Below are positions 9,451-15,313 of a stretch of DNA of 22,954 nucleotides, in pieces (position 1 is the stretch's first letter; each line of letters begins with the position of its first letter). Source of the DNA: a virus; IMG/VR virus record IMGVR_UViG_3300004369_000156, positions 1-22,954 of that record; one strand, written 5' to 3'. A model generated the notes under the pieces. The model saw only the letters and a program-made list of their open reading frames with translations, made no database searches and was not told the DNA's origin. Position numbers and translations under genes: made by a program.

Positions 9451-9813
9451 TCATGCCTCGAGCGTGCGATATGGATTCCAGCCGCGAAGTCGAGATCCGC
9501 AGCCGCAGTTGCTGTCTTTCTCAAAGACGAGCATCTTGCCAGTAGACGTCGTGAGTCGCGAGATACTCTTCGGCTTCTTCTGAAGATCGAGATTCTCCTT
9601 TGAGTACTTCTCGCGAAAGATCAGCATCGGGCCATTGGATGAGTCAGCGGCGATCATCACGGTGTCATCGGAGATGACAATCCGTACCGCGTCTACCATT
9701 CTCGAGTCGGGAATTCGGGTCGTGACGGTGGTGGTCGAGAGCTCTTCTCGAGAGATCCTCTCAGACGGTATGACGCGAACTCGGGCTGGAAACAGATCGT
9801 AGACAACCTTCAT
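9451..9813 (-). CDS. Conserved hypothetical phage protein with CGCGSRLRGWNPY tail
   Basis: 120 aa. The N-terminal two thirds look like beta strands (VRVIPSERIS, VDAVRIVISDDTVMIAAD). The C-terminus has SNCGCGSRLRGWNPYR, a cysteine-containing tail that I recall from hypothetical proteins encoded near actinophage terminase and portal genes. It starts with an ATGA overlap with the double-HTH gene, so it is co-translated. It could be a small head or packaging accessory factor, but nothing in the sequence proves this. Confidence 0.7.
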   Translation of the reverse strand: MKVVYDLFPARVRVIPSERISREELSTTTVTTRIPDSRMVDAVRIVISDDTVMIAADSSNGPMLIFREKYSKENLDLQKKPKSISRLTTSTGKMLVFEKDSNCGCGSRLRGWNPYRTLEA

Positions 9814-10394
9814 GAGTTGGGCTTCACTCTTCTCTCCATGGCCTTGTACGTGACACCGGCAAAATGCGCGAGCTCGCGTATCGAGACTCCCTGATCATAT
9901 AACGAGCAGCACAGTTGAGTCAGCTCTTCGTTTGCGAGTGCGTATGCTCCGTTTGGATTCGCGCGAGCGCGATAGCGCCTCGCAAGCGGAGCGAGCTCCG
10001 CGATGCGCTGTGAGTCGTCGGGCGAGACGCTCGGCCGTGCCGGGTTGAACATTCGATGTGCTCGGCGACGGGAGTGCGCCGAGGTGGCGGGTACTGAGTT
10101 CATTTTTTCCGCCGTCCCTATTGTTGATGAGGAGGCGGCGGAAGAAAGGGAAGAAGGGGGAGAAAGAGAGGGGAGGGGAGGAGAGGGAAGTGAGTGTGTG
10201 AGTGAGAGGGGAGCTGTCTGTGTCCAGGCGCGTACGGTTGAGCGGGAACGCGGTGGCGACAGGGCCTCGCCGATTGATGCAAGTGACCAGCCCGCGTCGT
10301 ACAACTGACGGGCACGGGCACGCTGGGCGGTGGCGGACAGCCCGCACAGGAGAGCAATCTCATCGCTCGGAAGTGTCATCTTCTCTCTCGCCAT
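9810..10394 (-). CDS. Double helix-turn-helix protein, possible small terminase subunit
   Basis: 194 aa with two HTH-like units: residues about 20-60 (ARQLYDAGWSLASIGEAL) and about 155-190 (EELTQLCCSLYDQGVSIRELAHFAG). They are joined by a low-complexity Ser/Pro/Leu linker (about 60-95) encoded by a nearly pure polypurine tract on the plus strand. Small terminases bind packaging sites through HTH domains, and this gene lies between the large terminase and portal genes, so a TerS role is plausible. It is however downstream of the large terminase rather than upstream, and it could instead be a regulator. A TGA-TACAAT extended -10 element sits exactly 6 nt before the ATG, suggesting a leaderless transcript that starts the portal operon. 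Confidence 0.78.
   Translation of the reverse strand: MAREKMTLPSDEIALLCGLSATAQRARARQLYDAGWSLASIGEALSPPRSRSTVRAWTQTAPLSLTHSLPSPPLPSLSPPSSLSSAASSSTIGTAEKMNSVPATSAHSRRRAHRMFNPARPSVSPDDSQRIAELAPLARRYRARANPNGAYALANEELTQLCCSLYDQGVSIRELAHFAGVTYKAMERRVKPNS
10118..10215 (+). repeat. Homopurine tract inside the double-HTH gene
   Basis: About 95 bases of the plus strand are almost entirely A and G, broken mainly by a few C near the left end and T near the right. They include several GGGG and GGGGG runs. The tract encodes the Ser/Pro-rich linker on the minus strand. It could form triplex or G-rich structures. A packaging-site role is only a possibility. Confidence 0.7.
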
Positions 10395-10400
10395 GTGCGC

Positions 10401-10409
10401 ATTGTATCA
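10401..10409 (-). promoter_or_regulatory. Extended -10 promoter of the double-HTH gene (leaderless)
   Basis: On the minus strand the sequence reads TGATACAAT, an extended -10 (TGn plus TACAAT). The last T is separated from the ATG at 10394 by 6 nt, so transcription would begin at or next to the start codon. No ribosome site is visible. The arrangement matches that of the large-terminase gene. Confidence 0.5.
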
Positions 10410-10790
10410 TCGCCGCGGCGGAAAAAATGAAACATTTGTACATTAATGTCTACTCTACGAAAAATTCCTTGTGGCAAGAGAGGAGGACTTCGACGTGTAC
10501 ATCATTTCTGCTTTGTACATTAACCTTAGTGACTTTGGCGAAAGAGAGTTCGGCGTTAGGTTTTCGGGCTACGCTACTGTGTCTCCAGGGCTTTTGGCCT
10601 GAGCGGCCGCTGAGATGCCTCTGGCGCCTTTGCGTGCTTCCAGGCATGGTTTTGTGCCATGGCCTGTTTGTAGGCACGTGGTGGATCTAAGACGTGAATG
10701 AGAGGTTCTAAAGACCTAATGGCCATGGTCAGTCAATGGGTGGGGCCCCCTGGCCTAGGCCAAGTTTCCAGGGTCTGTAGTCTACAGTGG

Positions 10791-10821
10791 CCTGAGTGAC
10801 CTCTGAGTGGCCTCTGAGTGG
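10791..10821 (+). repeat. Short tandem repeat, CCTCTGAGTGG type
   Basis: CCTGAGTGA is followed by two CCTCTGAGTGG units in tandem. It belongs to the same repeat-rich non-coding region but has a different unit. Confidence 0.75.
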
Positions 10822-10930
10822 TAGTTCAGCCTGCCAGTTGTCGACTGGGCTGAAAATGGGACCAAAATGGACAACTGGGTCGAAAATGGCCAGAAATGAT
10901 GGCCAATGGCCTCCAATGGCTGACTAGAGG

Positions 10931-10960
10931 CCAGAAATGGCCAGAAATGGCCAGAAATGG
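10931..10960 (+). repeat. Perfect tandem repeat, CCAGAAATGG x3
   Basis: Three consecutive exact copies of the 10-mer CCAGAAATGG, with degenerate copies on both sides. This is the core of the ATGG-rich region. Confidence 0.95.
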
Positions 10961-11233
10961 CTACAAGTGGTCTACATGGTCGAGAATGGCTAGAAATGGT
11001 GGCCACTGGCTGGCCATGGTCATCATCGATCGAGAATGGCGACCATGGGGCCTCGAGCAGTCACGTCGGATGGTCAATGGTGACCACTGGTTCAGTGGAC
11101 GGCGGCCATCCATCGGATCAGGCCCGTCGATTGCGACCATTTCATCGGCTTTGGAATCCCATACCGCATACCGCATGGAAAACCCCTGATCAGAAGGAAG
11201 TTTGCCGCAAAGTGGTACGACGGTCCGCAGACC

Positions 11234-11242
11234 TGGTATAAT
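11234..11242 (+). promoter_or_regulatory. Extended -10 promoter, moron gene 1
   Basis: TGGTATAAT is a TGn extended -10 with a consensus TATAAT. No clear -35 is present at 17 bp. The surrounding segment (11182-11290) is duplicated in front of the second plus-strand gene: ACCCCTGATC, GGAAGTTTG and CCGCAGACCTGGTATAATG recur. The transcript would have a leader of about 40 nt with a hairpin CCGATGG (11252-11258)/CCATCGG (11264-11270) just before the ribosome site. Confidence 0.8.
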
Positions 11243-11289
11243 GATCTCGTACCGATGGAACGGCCATCGGAACGACGAAAGGACAGACA

Positions 11290-11544
11290 GTGAAGAACCT
11301 GATCATCAAGATGCGAACCCTGAATGGGCACCAGTGCTACAGCCGCGGGCTCAAGGTTGGCCGCACGGTTCCGATCATCGGCACGGCATTCGGCCGCGTC
11401 CAAGCGTGGGCCGCATACGACGTCTGCGACAACCTGATCGACGTGGCAACCACCAACGACAACGCCACCGCATTGGTGTTCCGCGCGCACGAAGCGCGTG
11501 AGGCTGATCGCCTCGCCGCGGCTCGTAGCTACTACCGATTCTGA
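11290..11544 (+). CDS. Small protein of unknown function (moron gene 1)
   Basis: 84 aa. GTG start with AAAGGA 7 nt upstream, inside the recurrent AACGACGAAAGGA leader. The protein is soluble and basic at the N-terminus (MKNLIIKMRTLNGH), with a beta-rich middle (PIIGTAFGRVQAWAAYDVCDNLIDVATTND) and an Ala/Arg-rich helical end (ARSYYRF). No family is recognised. It is on the opposite strand to all neighbours, has its own promoter and is followed at once by a hairpin, all typical of a moron: a gene inserted between phage operons and expressed independently, sometimes in lysogeny. Confidence 0.75.
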   Translation: MKNLIIKMRTLNGHQCYSRGLKVGRTVPIIGTAFGRVQAWAAYDVCDNLIDVATTNDNATALVFRAHEAREADRLAAARSYYRF

Positions 11545-11550
11545 CCATCG

Positions 11551-11576
11551 TGGGTGCCCTCGAAAGGGGGCACCCA
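11551..11576 (+). terminator. Hairpin terminator after moron gene 1
   Basis: TGGGTGCCC (11551-11559) and GGGCACCCA (11568-11576) form a perfect 9-bp stem with an 8-base loop, starting 6 nt after the stop codon. No T-tract follows, as is common for actinobacterial terminators. Confidence 0.75.
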
Positions 11577-11652
11577 CCATCAGCCGCATTACCCCTGATC
11601 GCAGGGAAGTTTGGAAAAGTTTGGCCAGGTGGCTGTTCGTCAGCCGCAGACC

Positions 11653-11661
11653 TGGTATAAT
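11653..11661 (+). promoter_or_regulatory. Extended -10 promoter, moron gene 2
   Basis: A second copy of TGGTATAAT in the duplicated segment 11591-11703, with the same CCGCAGACCTGGTATAATG context as the copy at 11234. The leader holds a short CCGG (11671-11674)/CCGG (11681-11684) hairpin in the position of the longer hairpin in copy 1. The hairpin is kept while its sequence differs. Confidence 0.8.
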
Positions 11662-11703
11662 GTAATCATACCGGGGAACACCGGAACGACGAAAGGACAA
11701 GAC

Positions 11704-11886
11704 ATGAAGGACACACTGAAGTTCGCGGCGATGCTGATGGCAGCCGCACTGATTTGGATGATCGTGAATCCGGTCGAGATCATGGTCAGTCTCATCGTGA
11801 CCGCGTTCCCCGCAGTCATGATCGTGGGACTCGCGGTCGCAGCAGTCAGCGGCCTCCGAGCGCGGATGGCGGAGGACGAGAGCTAA
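11704..11886 (+). CDS. Small two-helix membrane protein (moron gene 2)
   Basis: 60 aa. ATG at 11704 lies 6 nt after AAAGGA. The sequence has two hydrophobic segments, about residues 7-22 (FAAMLMAAALIWMIVN) and 26-50 (IMVSLIVTAFPAVMIVGLAVAAVSG), then a charged tail. It could be a holin-like, superinfection-exclusion or other membrane protein; no family is recognised. It ends 2 bp from the convergent peptidoglycan-binding gene. Its promoter and leader duplicate those of moron gene 1, so the pair was probably built by duplication of the control segment. Confidence 0.75.
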   Translation: MKDTLKFAAMLMAAALIWMIVNPVEIMVSLIVTAFPAVMIVGLAVAAVSGLRARMAEDES

Positions 11887-11888
11887 CG

Positions 11889-12377
11889 TCAGTCGAGCAC
11901 GCGGACGTTGGGATCGTCGGCGAAGAGTGACCGCAAGGTGTCAGCGGTCATCAGTCCTTCGCCGGCGAGACCCTCAGCAGTCTGGTACGCGGCGACCGCG
12001 GCCTTGGTCAGGTCGCCGTACCAGCCGGTCTTGTCGGTGTACGCATCGCGGTATCCGAGTTCGCTGAGTCGACGCTGAACGTGATAGACGGACATCGACT
12101 TGCGCGCGAAGGTGTTCTTGTAGACGCAGGCCGACAGACGTACGTCGTCGACGTCAGCTCCGCTGACAGCCTGACCTTTCGGCGATGCCGGTCGCTTCTT
12201 GGCAGCAGGCTTCGGTGCTTCCTGAACTACCGCACGAGTCGGAGCGGGTTCTGCCTCGGCCGGCGAGTCAGACTTCGCTGGCGCGGATTCCACGGGTGCC
12301 TCGTCAGATACGGGCGCGTCGACGATGTTTTCGGGTTCAGTTGCCATGTTCAACATCGTACCAGGTCGATGGGTCAT
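11889..12377 (-). CDS. Peptidoglycan-binding-like (PG_binding_1) domain protein
   Basis: The C-terminal half, from MSVYHVQRRLSELGYRDAYT through GWYGDLTKAAVAAYQ to LMTADTLRSLF, matches the PG_binding_1 fold that anchors many endolysins and wall hydrolases to peptidoglycan. The N-terminal half is a Pro/Ala/Glu-rich linker (APVSDEAPVESAPAKSDSPAE) with a Lys-rich PKPAAKKRPASPK segment. No catalytic domain is present. ATG at 12377 overlaps the large-terminase stop as ATGA, the coupling used throughout this genome; ATG at 12356 or 12347 is also possible, and none has a clear ribosome site. Inference: a wall-binding accessory, structural factor or degenerate lysis protein. Its position directly after the terminase is unusual for a lysin. 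Confidence 0.75.
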   Translation of the reverse strand: MTHRPGTMLNMATEPENIVDAPVSDEAPVESAPAKSDSPAEAEPAPTRAVVQEAPKPAAKKRPASPKGQAVSGADVDDVRLSACVYKNTFARKSMSVYHVQRRLSELGYRDAYTDKTGWYGDLTKAAVAAYQTAEGLAGEGLMTADTLRSLFADDPNVRVLD

Positions 12378-13786
12378 CGAGGTTTGAACACGCGTGCGCC
12401 GCCGCCTGCGCCACCGCGAAACGCCGGCAGGCGTCGAGCCGCGACGGACTTCGCCGTGATCTGCCCACCGACGAATCCAGGCGGAGGTTTGATCAGCAGA
12501 GCAGTCAGTGCGTGAACGAGCGCGTCGACACGGTCCGGTGACTTGCCTTCGCCGGGAACCCACGAGATCATCTGTGACTCGAGTTCGGCGAGATAGTTGA
12601 TGTGATGCACGCGGTTTTGTTCGTATGCGAGCGTGATGGGCTCTGCCCGCAAAGCCTTTCCGTGCTTCGAGTGAACCTCGAGAACTTTGATGTTCGGGTC
12701 GATTGTTCGGATCGCGTTCGTGACGAGCGCTCCACCTTGATTGACTTCAGCAACCACCGGGCACGAGTACTTACGCGCCATTGCAACGACCGCGTTCGCC
12801 CACATCTCTGGCGAACCGTGTATTGTCGCGTCCTCGAGAACCCAAGCATTACGCTTGTATAGATCACGTTCGCCTGTTGACGCGCAAACGACGATGCCGC
12901 ATTCGTCTCTTGGGTTCTCAGCAACTGACGGGTCGACACCGACCACTCGCAGAGGCGCGCCAACTGGGAAGACGCGTTCACGGCTTCGTTCGATCAAATC
13001 TTCGTTCCACAACGCACCTTCGGCGTCGTCAAGCATCTCGCCGTAGAGTTCCTGTGCCGCAAGACGTGTTCCGGCGTAGACTCCAGTAATGGCGTCGAGA
13101 TACGTGCTCGACAGGTTTCCGGCGTTGTCGAGAGTTGATCCGCGTGACACGAGGACGCGGCCGGTCTTCTCGGCTTCACTGAGAAGCGAACGAAGAAGCG
13201 GAACGCGTTTCGGAGTTGTAGTAGCGATGATCTGCGGCGAGCGGCCAAGTCGACAGGCAACGCGAAGGTTGTCCCACGAAGTCATGCCTGCGGCGTCAGG
13301 AGTCTGTCTCCAAGCGGCTGCCTCGTCTGCCCATGCGTAGTGAAACTGCGGACCGCGTAAACCGTCTGGTTCGTCGGCCGTAAAGCACGTCGCTGTGTTT
13401 CCATTCGGCCACGTCAGTCTCCGCTTCGACGGTTCGTATAGCGGGCGCTCCGACGGAGGCGACACACTGATGATGCCGGACTCGCCCTCGACGATGACGT
13501 CACGAACGTCGGCCGCAGTACGTGCAACCAGTGCGAATCGCAGTTGACCTTGCGTTGTGTCTTTCGCTTTCTCGCGAATCCACTCGGCTGCGGCTCTTGT
13601 CTTGCCCGCGCCTCTACCGGCCATATACAACCAGATTGACCAGTCGTCTCCAGGCGGAGGCATCTGTTCTGGCCGCGACCATGCTTTCCAGTCCCAGACG
13701 AGCGCGTCCATATCAAGACCGCTCAATAGTGCTGCGCGTTCGTGCTCAGGCAGCAGCGCGATCTTTTCCATCATGCTTTTGCCCAT
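12374..13786 (-). CDS. terL: Terminase large subunit
   Basis: 470 aa, full-length ATPase plus nuclease. Walker A is GRGAGKT (57-63), the Walker B acidic pair is D154-E155 in YAWADEAAAW, and the coupling motif is ATTTPK (188-193). The RNase H-like nuclease shows D285 in VVGVDPS, E348 in VVAEVNQGG and D421 in DRVDALVHAL. It powers DNA packaging into the prohead through the portal and cuts the concatemer. A TGG-TATTAT extended -10 ends exactly 6 nt before the ATG and there is no ribosome site, so the message is probably leaderless. The stop overlaps the next gene as ATGA. Confidence 0.96.
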   Translation of the reverse strand: MGKSMMEKIALLPEHERAALLSGLDMDALVWDWKAWSRPEQMPPPGDDWSIWLYMAGRGAGKTRAAAEWIREKAKDTTQGQLRFALVARTAADVRDVIVEGESGIISVSPPSERPLYEPSKRRLTWPNGNTATCFTADEPDGLRGPQFHYAWADEAAAWRQTPDAAGMTSWDNLRVACRLGRSPQIIATTTPKRVPLLRSLLSEAEKTGRVLVSRGSTLDNAGNLSSTYLDAITGVYAGTRLAAQELYGEMLDDAEGALWNEDLIERSRERVFPVGAPLRVVGVDPSVAENPRDECGIVVCASTGERDLYKRNAWVLEDATIHGSPEMWANAVVAMARKYSCPVVAEVNQGGALVTNAIRTIDPNIKVLEVHSKHGKALRAEPITLAYEQNRVHHINYLAELESQMISWVPGEGKSPDRVDALVHALTALLIKPPPGFVGGQITAKSVAARRLPAFRGGAGGGARVFKPR

Positions 13787-13792
13787 GACGGA

Positions 13793-13801
13793 ATAATACC
13801 A
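13793..13801 (-). promoter_or_regulatory. Extended -10 promoter of the large terminase (leaderless)
   Basis: The minus strand reads TGGTATTAT, followed by 6 nt (TCCGTC) and the terminase ATG. The TGG spacer triplet equals that of the moron promoters. The geometry equals that of the leaderless small genes on the right. Confidence 0.55.
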
Positions 13802-13831
13802 TTAGCCTATCGGGAAAGACTACGTACTCAC

Positions 13832-14230
13832 TCACTCGCTGAGACGCCGCGCATTCTGCCAAGCGTCGAGAACTGCTCCAATCTTTTGACGTAGATCGTC
13901 GCTGATGAGATCAATTGTCTCGTCTGGAATGAACGAAAGTAGCCCGCTCGTCGTAAACGCAAGAGCGTCCGCGAGCGACTGCTCTCTTGCTGCCAAGGCT
14001 TGGGTCTCGGCGTTCTTGACCCGCAGATCTCTGATCTCTCGAAGAGAGTCACGGATCAGGTCGTGAACGTCGACCTTCGCCATGTACTCCTCGTCGATCA
14101 ACCACATCTCAAGACGGGCGATGATGTCTGCTCTTTGGTATTCGTCGTGCACGAACTCTCCGGTCTTGAACCGCAACCTGTTTTTCATATCACTATCACG
14201 GCGGAACAGTATCTTACGGAGTTTCAGCAT
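13832..14230 (-). CDS. Unknown helical protein upstream of the terminase
   Basis: 132 aa. I chose ATG at 14230 because GGAG lies 8 nt upstream; it overlaps the WhiB gene by 17 bp. The N-terminus is basic (MLKLRKILFRRDSDMKNRLRF), followed by FVHDEYQRADIIARLEMWLIDEEYMAKVDVHDLI and a likely coiled coil (SLREIRDLRVKNAETQALAAREQSLADAL split around residues 60-90). No family is recognised. A small gene just before the large terminase is the usual place for a small terminase subunit, and a basic N-terminus plus coiled coil would fit, but no HTH is evident. Confidence 0.7.
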   Translation of the reverse strand: MLKLRKILFRRDSDMKNRLRFKTGEFVHDEYQRADIIARLEMWLIDEEYMAKVDVHDLIRDSLREIRDLRVKNAETQALAAREQSLADALAFTTSGLLSFIPDETIDLISDDLRQKIGAVLDAWQNARRLSE

Positions 14231-14594
14231 TGCGCGTTCTCCGTAGTAATCTTCGCGTCTTGTGAGACATTCCCGCATAAACGCCACCAACGTCTTGAGT
14301 CTGCGTCATAGACATGATGTATTCAAAGCACTCCTCCTTGACCGGACACGGTGGCGGTCCGATGAGCTCAATGCTGCGGGTCTTTCTGTTCATCACTTTG
14401 CGTTGCTCACCGTTGCAGACGGCCAAGGCTTGCTTCTGCGTCCCCATGTCCGACACAGTCGGATGGAAGAGGTTCGGATGAAGACCGCGACATGCCGCGC
14501 GGGTCATCCACGTTCTGTCCTGCCTGATGAAGTTCTGAAACTCTTCAAGAAGAGCGTCGGAGTCTTCTTTGTCAATTGTCTGTGACTGATTCAT
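14214..14594 (-). CDS. WhiB-family Fe-S regulator with expanded cysteine loop
   Basis: 126 aa. It has the WhiB layout: WMTRAACRG with C35, NLFHP, AVC with C60, PCPVKEEC with C83 and C89, then the GVYAGM turn (104-109) and a basic C-terminus (KTRRLLRRTRN). WhiB proteins bind a [4Fe-4S] cluster and act on the principal sigma factor and DNA; phage copies can alter host or phage transcription. The odd feature is C60-x22-C83 where the canonical spacing is C-x2-C, about 20 residues inserted between cysteines 2 and 3. ATG at 14594 has only a weak GAGAG site. It lies in the late operon just before the terminase, so it may act as a late-gene switch. Confidence 0.88.
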   Translation of the reverse strand: MNQSQTIDKEDSDALLEEFQNFIRQDRTWMTRAACRGLHPNLFHPTVSDMGTQKQALAVCNGEQRKVMNRKTRSIELIGPPPCPVKEECFEYIMSMTQTQDVGGVYAGMSHKTRRLLRRTRNAETP

Positions 14595-14829
14595 CTCTCG
14601 GTCTTTCGTTGAGCTTCGGCGGGAGAACGAACCCGCACTCGCAACGGTACGGGTCGTCCCCGCTCGGAACTGCCATTTCCTTAGCGCATCCCCAGCACGA
14701 CACCTTTCGGCGTCTGCGTTCATGACGAGGCACGTATCCGCGGTCGTGTTCCATTACATGAAACATGTGTTCACGTGGAGTCTTGAACAGTTTTCCGCAT
14801 GTTCCGCACTCGTGAGGCTGCTTTGTCAT
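14572..14829 (-). CDS. Zinc-finger protein, C2H2 plus zinc ribbon
   Basis: 85 aa. ATG at 14829 forms an ATGA overlap with the preceding gene. Residues 8-28 fit the classical C-x2-C-x12-H-x3-H finger (C8, C11, H24, H28, with F15). A second site, C45-x2-C48-x14-C63-x-C65, is ribbon-like, and the two are joined by a very basic RHERRRRK stretch. Likely a DNA- or RNA-binding protein. It overlaps the WhiB gene by 23 bp, so the two may be produced together as regulators. Confidence 0.8.
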   Translation of the reverse strand: MTKQPHECGTCGKLFKTPREHMFHVMEHDRGYVPRHERRRRKVSCWGCAKEMAVPSGDDPYRCECGFVLPPKLNERPRDESVTDN

Positions 14830-15170
14830 CGCTTGGTCGGGATGACGTACTTGTCCGAGACGGACAGCATCTCGCCCCAGACGTGAGACGCCGCGTCGTG
14901 ATAGACGTCGCCGCGTGTCTGCCAAAGCCTGTTCTTGTAGTTCGAGTAGTCGATCGACTCGATTTGAGCCGCGACCCAGTCGGTGAACTGCTGCTTCGTG
15001 ACGAAGATGCGATACTCGTAGTCGCGACCGGGGAGTTCAACGAGCTCCGAGTTCGTGACCTCGGCGAGCATCTTGAGGGACTCCTTGTCCCGTGCCCGAA
15101 CTACCAGCGTGCCTGGCTCGCGATCGCTTTCAACCGCGCTGACGAATCCGTCCTGAGTAAAAACCCACAT
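14826..15170 (-). CDS. Conserved actinobacterial hypothetical protein
   Basis: 114 aa starting MWVFTQDGFVSAVESDREPGT. This opening (M-W-h-F-T-x-x-x-F-x-S-x-V, then L-V-V-R-A-R), with YRIFVTKQQFTDWVAAQ, IDYSNYKN and a late Y-x-x-x-x-S-H-V-W, is a pattern I recognise from short actinobacterial and actinophage proteins of unknown function. ATG at 15170 has AAAGGAG 7 nt upstream. It is the first gene after the terminator and promoter at 15.23-15.30 kb, so it heads the operon leading to the terminase. Confidence 0.82.
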   Translation of the reverse strand: MWVFTQDGFVSAVESDREPGTLVVRARDKESLKMLAEVTNSELVELPGRDYEYRIFVTKQQFTDWVAAQIESIDYSNYKNRLWQTRGDVYHDAASHVWGEMLSVSDKYVIPTKR

Positions 15171-15227
15171 TCTTTTTCTCCTTTGTCATTGTGTCGTTTT
15201 GTCCCCCCTGTGGTGTGTTACAAGATC

Positions 15228-15243
15228 ATTATACTTTCTTTAG
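15228..15243 (-). promoter_or_regulatory. CTAAAG-N4-TATAAT promoter element, copy 1
   Basis: The minus strand reads CTAAAGAAAGTATAAT, then GATC. It lies downstream of a strong terminator and upstream of the 15170 gene, with a leader of about 50 nt ending in AAAGGAG. The best candidate for the late-operon promoter. Confidence 0.75.
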
Positions 15244-15256
15244 ATCTGCCGAACGG

Positions 15257-15301
15257 CAAAAGAAAGTTGCACCTTCCCACCGCGAAGCCGCGATGGGAAA
15301 G
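15257..15301 (-). terminator. Strong intrinsic terminator
   Basis: Arms 15289-15301 and 15272-15284 pair over 13 bp (two G-U pairs on the minus-strand RNA) around a GCUU loop. A T-rich run (ACTTTCTTTT) follows at about 15259-15268. It begins 12 bp after the stop of the upstream gene and isolates the accessory region from the late operon. Confidence 0.85.
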
Positions 15302-15313
15302 CGCGAACCCAGA

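Larger units (their letters stand above)
10720..11110 (+). repeat. ATGG/TGGCC-rich degenerate repeat region
   Basis: The plus strand carries dozens of ATGG or TGGCC words at short intervals, often about 10 bases apart between 10850 and 11060 (for example AAAATGG, AGAAATGGCC, GAGAATGGC). GGCC and TGGCCA sites are strongly over-represented compared with the rest of the window. The pattern is on one strand (TGG rather than CCA), unlike a protein-binding palindrome array. Its role is unknown. Confidence 0.75.
10410..11181. other. Apparent non-coding region between divergent gene sets
   Basis: About 770 bases without a convincing gene. The plus-strand reading frames here lack ribosome sites and encode implausible Trp/Met-rich or mixed peptides that follow the DNA repeats; minus-strand frames are their shadows. 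The left part (10410-10680) is unremarkable. The right part is dominated by ATGG, TGGCC and related words (separate repeat entries). It lies between the divergent starts of the minus-strand double-HTH gene and the plus-strand moron genes, so it may hold regulatory sites or an origin. None can be identified. Confidence 0.6.

Noticed and set aside
10150-10195. Canonical G-quadruplex
   Set aside because: Four G-runs exist but one loop is about 9 nt, so the strict pattern is not met; it is reported only as a homopurine tract.
10202-10690. Plus-strand open frame through the polypurine tract and non-coding region
   Set aside because: It starts inside the double-HTH gene, has a biased and unnatural composition and no ribosome site.
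10931-10960. CRISPR-like array
   Set aside because: The 10-bp units are directly adjacent with no spacers and there are no cas genes.
10929-10962. CArG-like box (CC-A/T6-GG)
   Set aside because: CCAGAAATGG has a G in the A/T core and such factors are eukaryotic.
10896-11189. Plus-strand Trp/Met-rich open frame in the repeat field
   Set aside because: The residue repetition (W, N, G, R, M) simply follows the ATGG/TGGCC words. No ribosome site supports it.
12378-12563. Longer N-terminus for the peptidoglycan-binding protein
   Set aside because: The extension is Arg-rich, reads through the end of the terminase gene in another frame and has no ribosome site.
14826-14925. Longer start for the C2H2 zinc-finger gene
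   Set aside because: The upstream extension lies in the preceding gene and lacks a ribosome site; the ATGA overlap at 14829 is the pattern used here.
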